A stretch of DNA of 55,327 nucleotides from an uncultured Saprospiraceae bacterium (GTDB taxonomy: Bacteria > Bacteroidota > Bacteroidia > Chitinophagales > Saprospiraceae): NCBI GenBank assembly GCA_937921595.1, contig CAKZTD010000065.1, positions 1 to 55,327 on the forward strand. The letters are read 5' to 3'. The notes below the pieces were generated by a model. It was not told where the DNA came from. It did not search any database and worked only from the letters and a program-made list of their open reading frames with translations. How positions within the stretch are numbered: the stretch's first letter is position 1; the number at the start of each line of letters is the position of its first letter. The position numbers and the translations under genes are program-made. Below are positions 36,921 to 46,000 of this stretch, in pieces.

Positions 36921-37037
36921 TCAGCTATTTGTTTTAAGTATAAAGACAAAATTAATAATAAAAGGAATTTGAAAAACTACAATCGAATCAATAAATATGT
37001 AGTAATGTGGTTATAATTATTAAATAGATTTTCTAAT

Positions 37038-37703
37038 CTATTTAATAAACACCTTATGTCGATCGTCATAGATCAAAATACATTTGAATAATTTCTCATC
37101 GGCATCTTCACCGAGACTTTCCAAAGCGTTGATCAACTGAGCATCGTTTCCAACCCATGATTTTAAATTCTCTGCAGTAAGGTCTTCAATTCTCCCTGTT
37201 TCAAAATCCATTATTTTTTCATAAAAAACTTCCATCTTCCGATCAACCATTGCTAGTCGATATGGCTTGCCTGTAACTGGATTATAAACAGGCATTGGGA
37301 TTTTCACATTTTCAAAATCTTCATATTCAAAATAACAAATTTTGCCTCTGACTTTTAAAGCTGCAAAATTGGTTAACTCTTTTTTTACCGCTCCTTTTTC
37401 CAATCGGATATATGGCATTCCTGCCAAGCTAATCCCCCAAATCTCTTCCAAATTGATCTTCTCTTTATTCTCTTTTATCTCGAGGAACTCAACCTGAGCC
37501 ATAAAGGTCTGTGGATTGGTCACCAAATTTCCTCGAATTTCCTCCCAGGTATAAACTGGTTTATTTTTTTGGAAAGATTCAAAATCTAAATAAACTCCAT
37601 CGTTAAAATTAAAATTCTTGGTCAATAGAATACTATCTTCCTGACCGTTGACAGAAAACGATAAGCTACTTAAAACAAAAAGGGTAATTAAAGTTCTAAT
37701 CAT
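37038..37703 (-). CDS. Unknown secreted protein translationally coupled to gldA
   Basis: 221 residues. Signal peptide MIRTLITLFVLSSLSFSVNGQ, then a soluble domain containing FNDGVYLDFESFQKNKP, a short motif I have seen in uncharacterised Bacteroidota proteins, and a mixed alpha/beta C-terminal part. I do not recognise a family with known function. Its ATG shares one base with the gldA stop (TAATG at 37705-37701), so it is almost certainly translated with gldA. A 10-bp AT hairpin (37021-37044) covers its stop codon. Placement between gldA and gldFG suggests a periplasmic partner of that transporter, but nothing in the sequence proves it. Confidence 0.75.
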   Translation of the reverse strand: MIRTLITLFVLSSLSFSVNGQEDSILLTKNFNFNDGVYLDFESFQKNKPVYTWEEIRGNLVTNPQTFMAQVEFLEIKENKEKINLEEIWGISLAGMPYIRLEKGAVKKELTNFAALKVRGKICYFEYEDFENVKIPMPVYNPVTGKPYRLAMVDRKMEVFYEKIMDFETGRIEDLTAENLKSWVGNDAQLINALESLGEDADEKLFKCILIYDDRHKVFIK

Positions 37704-38614
37704 TACTTTTTAGAAGTTAATTTTTGGAATACATCTTCAACACTTGACACCTCTTTTTTCAATTCTATGATCGTTAAATTTTCATTTACTGCATATCTAA
37801 ATAAATCCGGTCGGATATCTTTTTTCAAATCAGCGGAAAGCAACCAACGATTATTGTCCAATTTTCTTACATTAAGGACTCCATTAATTTTTGCTAATTG
37901 AGCTTCATGTGCTTTTTCTAAAAACTGGACAGCAATCAATGCTTCTCCCCGAACTTTAGACTGCAAAGTATCGATATCATCATTTGCGACTAGCTCTCCT
38001 TGGTTGATAATCACGACTCGATCACAAACCGCTTGTACTTCTTGCATAATGTGGGTAGAAAAGATAACCGTCTTCTCTTTACTCAACCTTTTGATCAAAC
38101 TTCTGATTTCTACCAGTTGATTAGGATCTAAACCTGAAGTGGGTTCGTCCAATATCAAAACCTCTGGATCGTGGATCATCGCTTGAGCTAAACCAACTCT
38201 TTGCTTATATCCTTTTGAAATTTGGCCAATCCTTTTATTCTGTTCTCTTTCCAAGCCAGTCATTTCAATCATCTCCGATACACGACTTTTTTTATTTTTC
38301 AATTTATGAACACCAGCAATGAAATGAAGATACTCTTTGATGTACATCTCCTTATATAGAGGATTGTGCTCTGGGAGGTAACCGATTTTTTTTCTGACCT
38401 CCATCGGATCAACATCCGTTTTGAAGCCACAAACGGTAGCTTTTCCAAAAGTCTGAGGAATAAAACAACTGATCATCTTCATCGTCGTTGTCTTTCCAGC
38501 ACCATTAGGCCCTAGAAATCCAAGTACCTCTCCTTTCTTCGCTTCAAAGCTCAGTCCATTGACCGCTTTTTGCGTTCCGTATACTTTTGTTAAACCTTCA
38601 ACTTTTACAGACAT
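37703..38614 (-). CDS. gldA: GldA-type ABC transporter ATP-binding protein
   Basis: 303 residues. Walker A is GPNGAGKT (35-42), the signature is SKGYKQRVGLAQAM, Walker B is VLILDEPTSGLD, and the His switch is FSTHIMQEV. The about 60-residue tail (ALIAVQFLEKAHEA...RKLDNNRWLLSADLKKD) is typical of GldA/CcmA-like ATPases. It powers the GldF/GldG membrane part; in flavobacteria this set is needed for gliding or is linked to T9SS function. The gene starts the four-gene minus-strand unit gldA, unknown, gldFG, DUF4340. Confidence 0.9.
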   Translation of the reverse strand: MSVKVEGLTKVYGTQKAVNGLSFEAKKGEVLGFLGPNGAGKTTTMKMISCFIPQTFGKATVCGFKTDVDPMEVRKKIGYLPEHNPLYKEMYIKEYLHFIAGVHKLKNKKSRVSEMIEMTGLEREQNKRIGQISKGYKQRVGLAQAMIHDPEVLILDEPTSGLDPNQLVEIRSLIKRLSKEKTVIFSTHIMQEVQAVCDRVVIINQGELVANDDIDTLQSKVRGEALIAVQFLEKAHEAQLAKINGVLNVRKLDNNRWLLSADLKKDIRPDLFRYAVNENLTIIELKKEVSSVEDVFQKLTSKK

Positions 38615-38953
38615 TAATTTTATATTTTTGAATGCGCAAAACTAATAAAACCTATAGTAGCATCAAAGCAGATTCTACCAATATAAGCTTATTTTTCATA
38701 GTTTTCAGACAAGAAAGAAACGGCATTTTTTTGAAAAATGTTTTACTAAGTCAGATTCTTCACTCACAAAGAAGCCTCTATCTTTTAAACAATACCCTTT
38801 AAGTTTTAATTTTTTGTTAAAATTGTCTTTTATCCAACATGCAAAGTAACTTCTCTAAACTCAAAGAGTCTAAAAGGCGTTCATTAGTTGTTTATCTTTG
38901 TGTTTAGTATTTAGAAATTAAATCACAATCAACTAACAAGAACTTTTTAAACC
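38615..38953. promoter_or_regulatory. Divergent region between gldA and the DUF547 gene
   Basis: 339 nt without a gene. TATCTTTG (38893-38900) matches the TAnnTTTG -7 element on the plus strand, 54 nt before the DUF547 start; there is no convincing -33 TTTG. Promoters for gldA must face the other way but are not evident. No hairpin of note. Confidence 0.35.
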
Positions 38954-40096
38954 ATGATGACCATTAAAAACACACTATCAATCTTCGGAATACTTATTTT
39001 TTTGTCCTGCGGGCAAGCTGATAATACCTCTTCCACTTCTAAGGCTGAATCAAACCTGGAGAAAGCTGTTTCTTCTACAAACATCGTGGCTTCATCTGAA
39101 ACGCCAAAATCCATTGATATGGAAAAGGCGGAAAAAGAATTGATGGAGGAAAGTTTGGATATAACTGAAGCGGAAACACCTTCTAAAGAAACTTTAAATG
39201 GAAATATTGAAAATCCAAAACCAGTTAAAGTCAGAGAGAAAGTAGAAAAAGTAAAAGAAGTGGTAACCAACTCAAAGATCAACGAAGCACCTTCAAAAGT
39301 GAAGGACATCGTAAAAGAAGTAAAAGAGATTATTGAAGAAAAGCCTACGATTGAAACTCAAGATGTAGAAATTGAAGAAGAGGTTGCAGTAGAGTTTATA
39401 GATCAGGAAATAGAAGAAGAAGCACCGATCGTCGAAAAGAAACCGGTAATTCCAGCTTTTTCTCATGAAAGCTTCAACAATTTATTGAAAAAACATGTTA
39501 GCTCTACAGGGAAGGTGAACTATAATAATCTAAAATCTGAAGAAGCAAAATTAGATGCTTATTTGAAAGATTTAGATAAAAATCCACCGGCTGCAGATTG
39601 GTCAAAAAGCAAAAAAATGGCTTACTGGATCAATGCATATAATGCAGGAACGATCAAGTTGATATTAAAAAATTATCCGCTAAAAAGTATCACAAGCCTT
39701 CATGGCGGAAAACCTTGGGACCAAAAGTGGATTCCTTTAGGTAGCAAGACTTACTCGCTTGATAATATTGAAAATGATATTTTGAGACCAGTTTATAAAG
39801 ATGCTAGGATTCATTTCGCAGTAAACTGTGCCGCAAAATCTTGTCCACCGCTTCTAAATCAAGCTTGGACAGAAGGTAACCTGAAACGTAACTTTGAGAA
39901 ACAAGCAAAGGCTTTTATCAATAACACTACTCACAATAAGATTACACCAGATGCGATAGAAATATCAAAAATATTCGAATGGTATGCTGTAGATTTTGGA
40001 GATATCATTACCTACTTAAATAAATATTCTACAGTAAAAATTAATCCCGGAGCTAAAATTACTTATAAAGAGTACAACTGGGATCTCAATAAATAA
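38954..40096 (+). CDS. DUF547 lipoprotein with long charged linker
   Basis: 380 residues. A lipoprotein signal ends in FLSCGQ (Cys19). Residues about 25-165 are a low-complexity Glu/Lys/Val linker (VREKVEKVKEVV, KDIVKEVKEIIEEK), probably extended or coiled-coil. The DUF547 domain occupies about 170-370: STGKVNYNNLKSEEAKLDAY, KKMAYWINAYNAGTIKLIL, LDNIENDILRP and IHFAVNCAAKSCPPLL, with the conserved Cys/His-like pattern. DUF547 function is unknown; some members are thought to be cysteine-protease-fold proteins. The Asn-Cys-Ala-Ala-Lys-Ser-Cys-Pro motif is fully kept. A strong terminator at 40151 ends its transcript. Confidence 0.85.
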   Translation: MMTIKNTLSIFGILIFLSCGQADNTSSTSKAESNLEKAVSSTNIVASSETPKSIDMEKAEKELMEESLDITEAETPSKETLNGNIENPKPVKVREKVEKVKEVVTNSKINEAPSKVKDIVKEVKEIIEEKPTIETQDVEIEEEVAVEFIDQEIEEEAPIVEKKPVIPAFSHESFNNLLKKHVSSTGKVNYNNLKSEEAKLDAYLKDLDKNPPAADWSKSKKMAYWINAYNAGTIKLILKNYPLKSITSLHGGKPWDQKWIPLGSKTYSLDNIENDILRPVYKDARIHFAVNCAAKSCPPLLNQAWTEGNLKRNFEKQAKAFINNTTHNKITPDAIEISKIFEWYAVDFGDIITYLNKYSTVKINPGAKITYKEYNWDLNK

Positions 40097-40150
40097 TACA
40101 CTGATCAAGCATCAGTTTTAAGATATATTTTTCATAGCTTTATATTTTGA

Positions 40151-40181
40151 GGGCACAACGATCTAGTTGTGCCCTTTTTTT
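40151..40181 (+). terminator. Intrinsic terminator after the DUF547 gene
   Basis: GGGCACAAC (40151-40159) pairs perfectly with GTTGTGCCC (40166-40174) around a 6-nt loop, followed by T7. Confidence 0.92.
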
Positions 40182-40246
40182 GATTCTTGGATTTAGGTTT
40201 TGTAAATTTTGAAAGGTTTCTAAATCTAAACTATAAAAAAGATCTA

Positions 40247-40669
40247 TTGAAAAAGTTACCACATTTCATCATCTTGATTTCAATTTTCTTTGCTTGTAAA
40301 GATACTCCTGAGGTTACGGTAGCCATTCTCCCTCCTACACCCACAGAAACAATAGCTCTATTTTTTAAAAAAGAAAAGAAGATCGAAATTTGGTCTTCCG
40401 CTCCTTCGAAGCAGCTTTTAAAAACGCTGAAAGACATAAAACTATTCGAGGTAGAGATTGGAGTTCATGAAAAAGTATCGCAAGCTTTTTTTCAAACGAA
40501 TAATTATATTTCAAAAATTTCGCGTTTTAATCCTTCCAAAGTTATCGTTCTCCCAAATGATCCAAGACCAACAGGACAATTGGAACCCTGTTTTGCTTGT
40601 TCTCATTCCACCGTCGAAATCTATGCTAAAATCGAGCTTTTGATCAAAGATTATCCCATTAATAAATAA
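40247..40669 (+). CDS. Small lipoprotein of unknown function
   Basis: 140 residues from the TTG at 40247, chosen because it gives an ideal lipoprotein signal (MKKLPHFIILISIFFAC, Cys17). An earlier in-frame TTG at 40187 lies almost in the terminator of the previous gene and would put 20 polar residues ahead, so it is less likely. The mature part has a proline-rich start (ILPPTPTE), an alpha/beta region, and ends with CFACSHSTVEIYAKIELLI. I do not recognise a family. No ATG exists in the right place, so the start is uncertain. It lies alone between the DUF547 gene and the hydroxyacid dehydrogenase gene. Confidence 0.55.
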   Translation: MKKLPHFIILISIFFACKDTPEVTVAILPPTPTETIALFFKKEKKIEIWSSAPSKQLLKTLKDIKLFEVEIGVHEKVSQAFFQTNNYISKISRFNPSKVIVLPNDPRPTGQLEPCFACSHSTVEIYAKIELLIKDYPINK

Positions 40670-40859
40670 GTATTTGTTATGCACTTTACGGGTAAATATC
40701 GATTGTTGGTGTTTTCTCACTATTTCTTATTTAAATGAGCGAATCCACTCAATCATTTAAATTGGTTCTCAAAAATATACCCTAGTTTAACAAATAAGGT
40801 TTATTTTGTGGCAAGCGTTCTGGGTATGAAAAGTTATAAAGACGTTTAAAAAGAATCAA

Positions 40860-41819
40860 ATGACAAAAATTGTAGCATTAGATGGATTTACTATAAATCC
40901 TGGAGATTTGAGCTGGGAAGCTGTCGAAAAACAAGGTGATCTTACGATCCATGATCGAACAAGCCCTGAACAAACAGTGGCTAGAGCGGAAATGGCAGAA
41001 ATACTCTTAGTCAATAAACACATCCTTGATGCTGATATTTTAGCTCAATTACCAAATCTCAAATGCATCTGTGTAACTGCAACTGGTTTTAATAATGTTG
41101 ATATCGAATTTGCAAAATCTAAAAATATCACAGTTTGTAATGTCATTGGATATAGCACCAATGCTGTTGCGCAACATGTTTTTGCGTTTATCCTTCATTT
41201 CATGAATCGAACACAGGATCACAATCATGCGGTTCAGGATAAAAAATGGAGCAATTGCCCTGACTTTTCATTTCAACTCTCCCCAATTTATGATTTGTCT
41301 AGAAAAACTATAGGGATCTATGGTTTTGGTCGAATAGGTCAGCGTGTAGCTGAAATCGCTCAAGCATTCAATATGAATGTCATTGCAAATCATAAACATC
41401 CACTTAGAGACCGTCAAGCTGGTGTCCAATTTGTACACTTAGAAGAATTGTTTGAAACGAGTGATTTTATTAGCCTCCACGCTCCATTAAACATTGATAA
41501 TGTAGGAGTTATCAATCAGAAAATATTAAACAAAATGAAACCTGGTGCTTATTTAATCAATACAGCGCGAGGTCCATTGATCAATGAATTGGATCTTCGG
41601 GAAGCTCTAGAAAATGGAGTACTGGCAGGAGCAGGATTGGATGTACTTTCTACAGAACCTCCACAAGAAAACCATCCTTTGATTGGTGTCAAAAATTGTA
41701 TTATCACGCCTCATATAGCATGGGCAAGTTTTGAAGCGAGAAAAAAATTAATGAAAAGTACTGCCGAAAATATAAAGGCATTTTTGGATGGAAATCCGAG
41801 GAATGTAGTTAACAGCTAA
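40860..41819 (+). CDS. D-2-hydroxyacid dehydrogenase
   Basis: 319 residues, a normal length. It should reduce a 2-keto acid such as hydroxypyruvate or glyoxylate to the D-hydroxyacid with a nicotinamide cofactor. The cofactor motif is GFGRIG (155-160), and the catalytic triad is present: Arg237 (NTARGPLI), Glu266 (STEPP) and His285 (TPHIAW). The position after the second Rossmann strand, usually an Asp that selects NAD, reads Asn-His-Lys-His (177-180), which could favour NADP. The substrate is not clear from the sequence: glycerate dehydrogenase-like (HprA) is the nearest match I know. Single gene; a hairpin separates it from the convergent BON-LysM gene. Confidence 0.9.
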   Translation: MTKIVALDGFTINPGDLSWEAVEKQGDLTIHDRTSPEQTVARAEMAEILLVNKHILDADILAQLPNLKCICVTATGFNNVDIEFAKSKNITVCNVIGYSTNAVAQHVFAFILHFMNRTQDHNHAVQDKKWSNCPDFSFQLSPIYDLSRKTIGIYGFGRIGQRVAEIAQAFNMNVIANHKHPLRDRQAGVQFVHLEELFETSDFISLHAPLNIDNVGVINQKILNKMKPGAYLINTARGPLINELDLREALENGVLAGAGLDVLSTEPPQENHPLIGVKNCIITPHIAWASFEARKKLMKSTAENIKAFLDGNPRNVVNS

Positions 41820-41828
41820 ACAAACTAG

Positions 41829-41873
41829 CAAGTAAATAAGTTAGCAAAACACTTTTGTTAACTTATCTACTTG
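41829..41873. terminator. Long hairpin between convergent genes, likely two-way terminator
   Basis: Arms 41829-41849 and 41853-41873 pair over 21 positions with one mismatch (41835/41867) and one G-U pair, around a 3-nt loop. The inner arms are CAAAA/TTTTG. It lies only 10 nt past the dehydrogenase stop and 16 nt before the convergent gene's stop. The T-run is poor, so efficiency is uncertain. Confidence 0.65.
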
Positions 41874-41889
41874 ATAATTTGATATTTTG

Positions 41890-42399
41890 CTATTTCATCG
41901 GTGGAATACGAAGAGACTGACCTGGAAAAATCATATTAGGATTTTTCAACATTGGTTGGTTTGCCTCAAAAATTTGCTTGTATAATTTTGGATCACCGTA
42001 TACTTTCTTAGCTATTTTAGATAAGCTATCACCTCTTTTTACTGTATAAAAGGTAGCAGCAGGAGCTGGTTTACTTACAGAAATTCGATCATCTACTCGA
42101 GCAACACCTCCTACATTTCCTAATGCAAGGATTACTTTTTCTTTGTCAGCTTGTGTTTTCACTTGACCGTAAACCGTCACCTTATCTTTAGTATAGTCCA
42201 ATTCCAATCCTTTTACTTTCACATTGGTACTATCTACCATTCCTTTAAGTAAAACTAATTTCTGCTTTTGCAAAAGTTCAGCTTGCTTTGCAGCTAACTC
42301 CTTTTCCATTTTGATAATTTCCTTAGTCTTGACAGTTGACGCATTTTTTTTGGTCAACACTTTTGAGCCTGCGCTCTTTAAAAAATCAAATAAACCCAT
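41890..42399 (-). CDS. BON-LysM domain protein (Kbp/YgaU-like)
   Basis: 169 residues. A short Lys-rich start (MGLFDFLKSAGSKVLTKK), a helical part (KEIIKMEKELAAKQAELLQK), a BON domain (about 52-110; VDSTNVKVKGLELDYTKDKV, VTVYGQV, VGGVARVDDRI), and a LysM domain (about 118-167; FYTVKRGDSLSKIAKKVYGD, IFPGQSLRIPP). This layout is that of E. coli Kbp (YgaU), a potassium-binding protein; LysM may bind peptidoglycan. No signal peptide is seen, as in Kbp. The BON-plus-LysM layout is firm; potassium binding is inferred. The inverted repeat at 42445-42467 lies in its upstream region. Confidence 0.88.
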   Translation of the reverse strand: MGLFDFLKSAGSKVLTKKNASTVKTKEIIKMEKELAAKQAELLQKQKLVLLKGMVDSTNVKVKGLELDYTKDKVTVYGQVKTQADKEKVILALGNVGGVARVDDRISVSKPAPAATFYTVKRGDSLSKIAKKVYGDPKLYKQIFEANQPMLKNPNMIFPGQSLRIPPMK

Positions 42400-42444
42400 T
42401 GATTGTCTAATTTTAGTTATTGTAATTGTGATATTAAGTAGTTT

Positions 42445-42467
42445 GACGGAAATAAGTTTGATCCGTC
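42445..42467. promoter_or_regulatory. Inverted repeat GACGGA-N11-TCCGTC upstream of the BON-LysM gene
   Basis: GACGGA (42445-42450) and TCCGTC (42462-42467), 45 nt upstream of the gene start. The right part TTGATCCGTCA is identical over 11 nt to the repeat upstream of fadN, and both left arms continue with A, so the two look related despite different spacers. Confidence 0.4.
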
Positions 42468-42854
42468 ACTTAAATTGCAATAATACCGTTTTTGAATGAA
42501 TAATAAACATTTAGAAATGAATAATTCTTGATCAGTACAGGAAGCTAAGTCTCTTTGGGATTTAAATATGAAATATCTATTCAAATTAGATACTCCATTT
42601 AATGCATGTCATTCCATTTAAAATCCCAATAAATTTTGAAAATACTCCCGAAACAAAAGGCAAAAATCTCAATAAATTAGAAATAATTGCATTTTACAAA
42701 AAAAATAGTAGTTCATAGCTCATATAAATACATTCATAAGTACATGTAAATCAATTATTTACAAATTATATTAAAAAAAAAGCACTGGTTTTATTGTCGT
42801 ATTAGTCGAATCCATAATAATATCTCAAAACGAGCATTATTTTTGAAAAACCTG

Positions 42855-42862
42855 TATATTTG
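42855..42862 (+). promoter_or_regulatory. Putative -7 promoter element for secDF
   Basis: TATATTTG matches TAnnTTTG exactly. It implies a transcript start near 42868 and a leader of about 140 nt before the secDF ATG. The -33 TTTG partner is not in the expected place, so the call is tentative. Confidence 0.35.
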
Positions 42863-42876
42863 CGCTGTTTTGCAAT

Positions 42877-42915
42877 ATGGGATGTGCGGAAAGGATAGAA
42901 CCGGTTACAAAGTAG
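42877..42915 (+). other. Possible 12-codon leader reading frame upstream of secDF
   Basis: ATG at 42877 opens MGCAERIEPVTK and a TAG at 42913-42915 closes it, inside the predicted leader. A hairpin (GTGTG 42940-42944 with CACAC 42954-42958) and T-rich sequence follow. It might be a regulatory leader peptide, but such short frames arise by chance. Confidence 0.2.
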
Positions 42916-43005
42916 TTTAAAACTTATCACTTCTTTTCGGTGTGTATCTCCACCACACATTCTGATTTTTTAATTTTTTCTAACACTTCTAAATTTTTTT
43001 TCATC

Positions 43006-46000
43006 ATGCAAGGAAAAGGCATTATTAAGTTCTTTCTTGTGGTGGTGTCGCTAATGTGTATCCTTCAGTACTACTATCTCTACCCTACTTATCAGGTAGA
43101 ACAAGCAGCTGAAGCTCACGCGGAACAACAATCAAAGGGTGAAACCGATGAGAACACGCGTAAGGGTATATACAATAGCGCAGTAGCCACCTACCTCGAC
43201 TCTATGAGTAACGAGGAAGTATTCAAAATTCCGCTTATGCCGGGATTATCTTATGATCAACTAAAGCAAAAGCAAATAGCTTTGGGACTTGACCTCAAAG
43301 GAGGTATGAGTGTCGTGCTTCAGATCGACCTTCGGGATTTCATTCGTAATATTGCAAAAAATGCCAAAGATCCCACATTAATAGAAGCGTTAGAAAATAC
43401 TAAGACTGTTCAAGCTGGAGCAAAAGAAAATACCATCGCAATTTTTGCGAGAGAATTTGATAAAGTTGCTGCTAAAAAAGCTCAAGAAACTGGGCGTGCT
43501 AAAGAAACTTTAGCTGGTAAATTTTACGGCAAACTAGAAGACGTGAATATTGAGACTTCTAATGATAAAGTAGAAGCTATTCTTCGTCAAAAAGCAAATG
43601 AAACTGTTGAATTAACTTACTTACGTCTCAAAGATCGTATCGATGAGATTGGAGTAGTACAACCGAATGTAAATCTTGATGCAGCTAGAGACCTTATTTT
43701 AGTAGAACTTCCAGGTATTAGAAACCCGGAACGTGCTCGTAAATTTTTGACCGGAACTGCAAAATTAGAATTCTGGGATATATACCGTATAAACGATACA
43801 ACTCCTAAAGGTACTTTAATAGACATATTTGCTCAGGCAGATGCTAAATTAAAGAGAATATTAGGTAATACAGATACTGAAACAGTAATTGAAACACCAG
43901 CAGCTATTATTGATACAACTTATGTATTGGATAGCTTAGGTAATAATACAGGTGAAATTGCATCTATTCAAGAAATTCCGAATGATGCCATTAATGATCC
44001 ATTTGCAGATGCGGGACCTTTATTGAAAACTTTAAATTTGAATTTCGCAGCTGGTCAGTCTACATTATCTTTTGCGGTAATGGGATCTGCACCAAGAAAT
44101 CAGATGGATAAGATCAATGAGTATTTAGAACGCCCTGAGATTGCATCAATGTTTCCTAATGATTTGGAATTTAAATGGTCAAACGAACCATTAACTTTCG
44201 ATGAAGACTCAGAGATCAGCAGCCTTTATACTAATGATACTTACCAACTGTATGCGATCAAAAAGCAAAGAGGAAAAGATGTGGCGCCTATTGAAGGGGA
44301 CCGTGTAACTGATGCGAGTTCTGCTCCAGACCCAGCTACTGGTAAAATTGAAGTTTTACTAAGTATGGATGGAAAAGGCGCGAAGAAATGGGGCGAAATG
44401 ACAACTAAAGCATCTAATGAAGGTAATCGTGAGATTGCGATCGCACTAGATGGTAAAATCATTTCTTGTCCTACTGTAAATGATCCAATCCTAGGAGGAA
44501 GATCTTCTATCTCTGGAAACTTTTCTGCTACAGAAGCAGGAGATTTAGCTAAAATGCTTCAGGTTGGTAAACTTCCTGCAACAGTTGATATTATTCAAGA
44601 AAGTTTGGTAGGTCCTTCTTTAGGACAAGAAAATATCAATCGTAGTTTGAATGCAATGTTAATTGGTTTTGGTTTAGTATTCGTTTTCATGCTCCTTTAT
44701 TACGGTTCAGGTGGATTGGTTTCAATCCTTGCTTTGTTCTTAAACATCTTCTTTATTGGAGGTGCTTTAGCAACATTCGGTACTGTATTGACACTTCCTG
44801 GAATTGCCGGTATCATTTTGACGATCGGTATGGCCGTGGATGCCAACGTAATCATCTACGAGCGGATAAGGGAGGAACTTCGGGAAGGCAAGACTTTACT
44901 TATGTCTATCCGAGATGGTTTCCAACACTCCTACTCTGCTATTATTGATGCCAACGTAACTACAATCCTTGTAGCATCTGTCCTTGCTTATTTTGGTTTA
45001 GGACCGATCAAAGGATTCGCAATCGTTTTAATCATTGGTGTTGTTTCATCATTGTTTACTGCGGTATTAGTTGGACGTTTAATGATCGACTGGTGGACAG
45101 GAGGCGAAAGAAACTTAAGCTTCTGGACTGGTATTTCTAAAAATGCTTTTACAAACCTTAACATTGATTGGTTAGGTAAAAGAAAGATGGCTTATATCTT
45201 TTCTGGTATCGTTATCGTTTTAGGAATTGGTTCTATGGCTTTAAGAGGATTCGAGCTTGGTGTAGACTTCAAAGGTGGATATTCTTACAATGTCCAAGTT
45301 GATAAAAGCATCAATACCAATGTAGATGATATTCGTAACGCATTAGAAACTTCATTTGAAAATTCTTCAACTGTTGTAAAAGCTGTAAGTACAGCAAATG
45401 CTTATAATGTAACAACGAGTTATTTAATCAAGGAAAAACCTGAAGGTGCGGATAGTTTAGCTATGCGACAATTATTCGAAGGTGTAAATACCGCTCTAGG
45501 AGGAAAGCTTGATTATGCTAACTTCAAGAATCCGGATGGTACAGGTACTTATGTAAATAACTCCAGTAAAGTCGGACCAACGATTGCTGATGACATTAAG
45601 ACGAGTTCACTTTGGGCAACCATATTCTCGCTCTTATTAATCTTTGGTTATATCTTTATCCGATTTAGCAAATGGCAATATAGTATGGGAGCCGTCGCGG
45701 CACTTTTCCATGATGTTCTATTTGTTCTTGGATTGTTCTCTCTTTTCCATGGTATTCTACCTTTCTCTATGGAAATTGATCAAGCCTTCATTGCCGCTAT
45801 CTTAACGGTAATTGGATACTCGATTAATGATACGGTGGTAGTATTTGACCGGGTTAGAGAGTACATGGGTAACTATACTAAATTGAGTAAAACAGATATC
45901 ATCAATAAAGCGATCAATAGTACAATTAGTAGAACGGTGATTACTTCACTTACTACCCTATTTGTAATCCTTATTCTTTTCATCTTTGGTGGTGGAAGTA

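Larger units (their letters stand above)
42400..43005. promoter_or_regulatory. Divergent 606-nt region between the BON-LysM gene and secDF
   Basis: No full gene. It contains the GACGGA inverted repeat near the BON-LysM side, very AT-rich sequence (42660-42780), a -7 element TATATTTG (42855-42862) facing secDF, and a roughly 140-nt secDF leader with a 12-codon reading frame and a hairpin near 42940-42958 followed by T-rich sequence. Confidence 0.5.

Noticed and set aside
37021-37044. Terminator at the end of the 221-residue gene
   Set aside because: The hairpin is AT-only and covers the stop codon; no U-run follows on the minus strand, and gldFG continues in the same direction, so it is more likely an internal palindrome.
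40187-40246. Earlier TTG start for the small lipoprotein
   Set aside because: It lies 6 nt after the terminator's T-run and would place a polar stretch before the lipoprotein signal.
40808-40832. Sigma-54 promoter GTGGCAAGCG... upstream of the hydroxyacid dehydrogenase gene
   Set aside because: The position of the -12 GC reads GG, so one half of the core is missing.
42940-43005. GTG start for secDF giving 22 extra residues
   Set aside because: These residues are coded by the leader hairpin and T-rich stretch, and the SecD N-terminal helix begins properly at the ATG at 43006.
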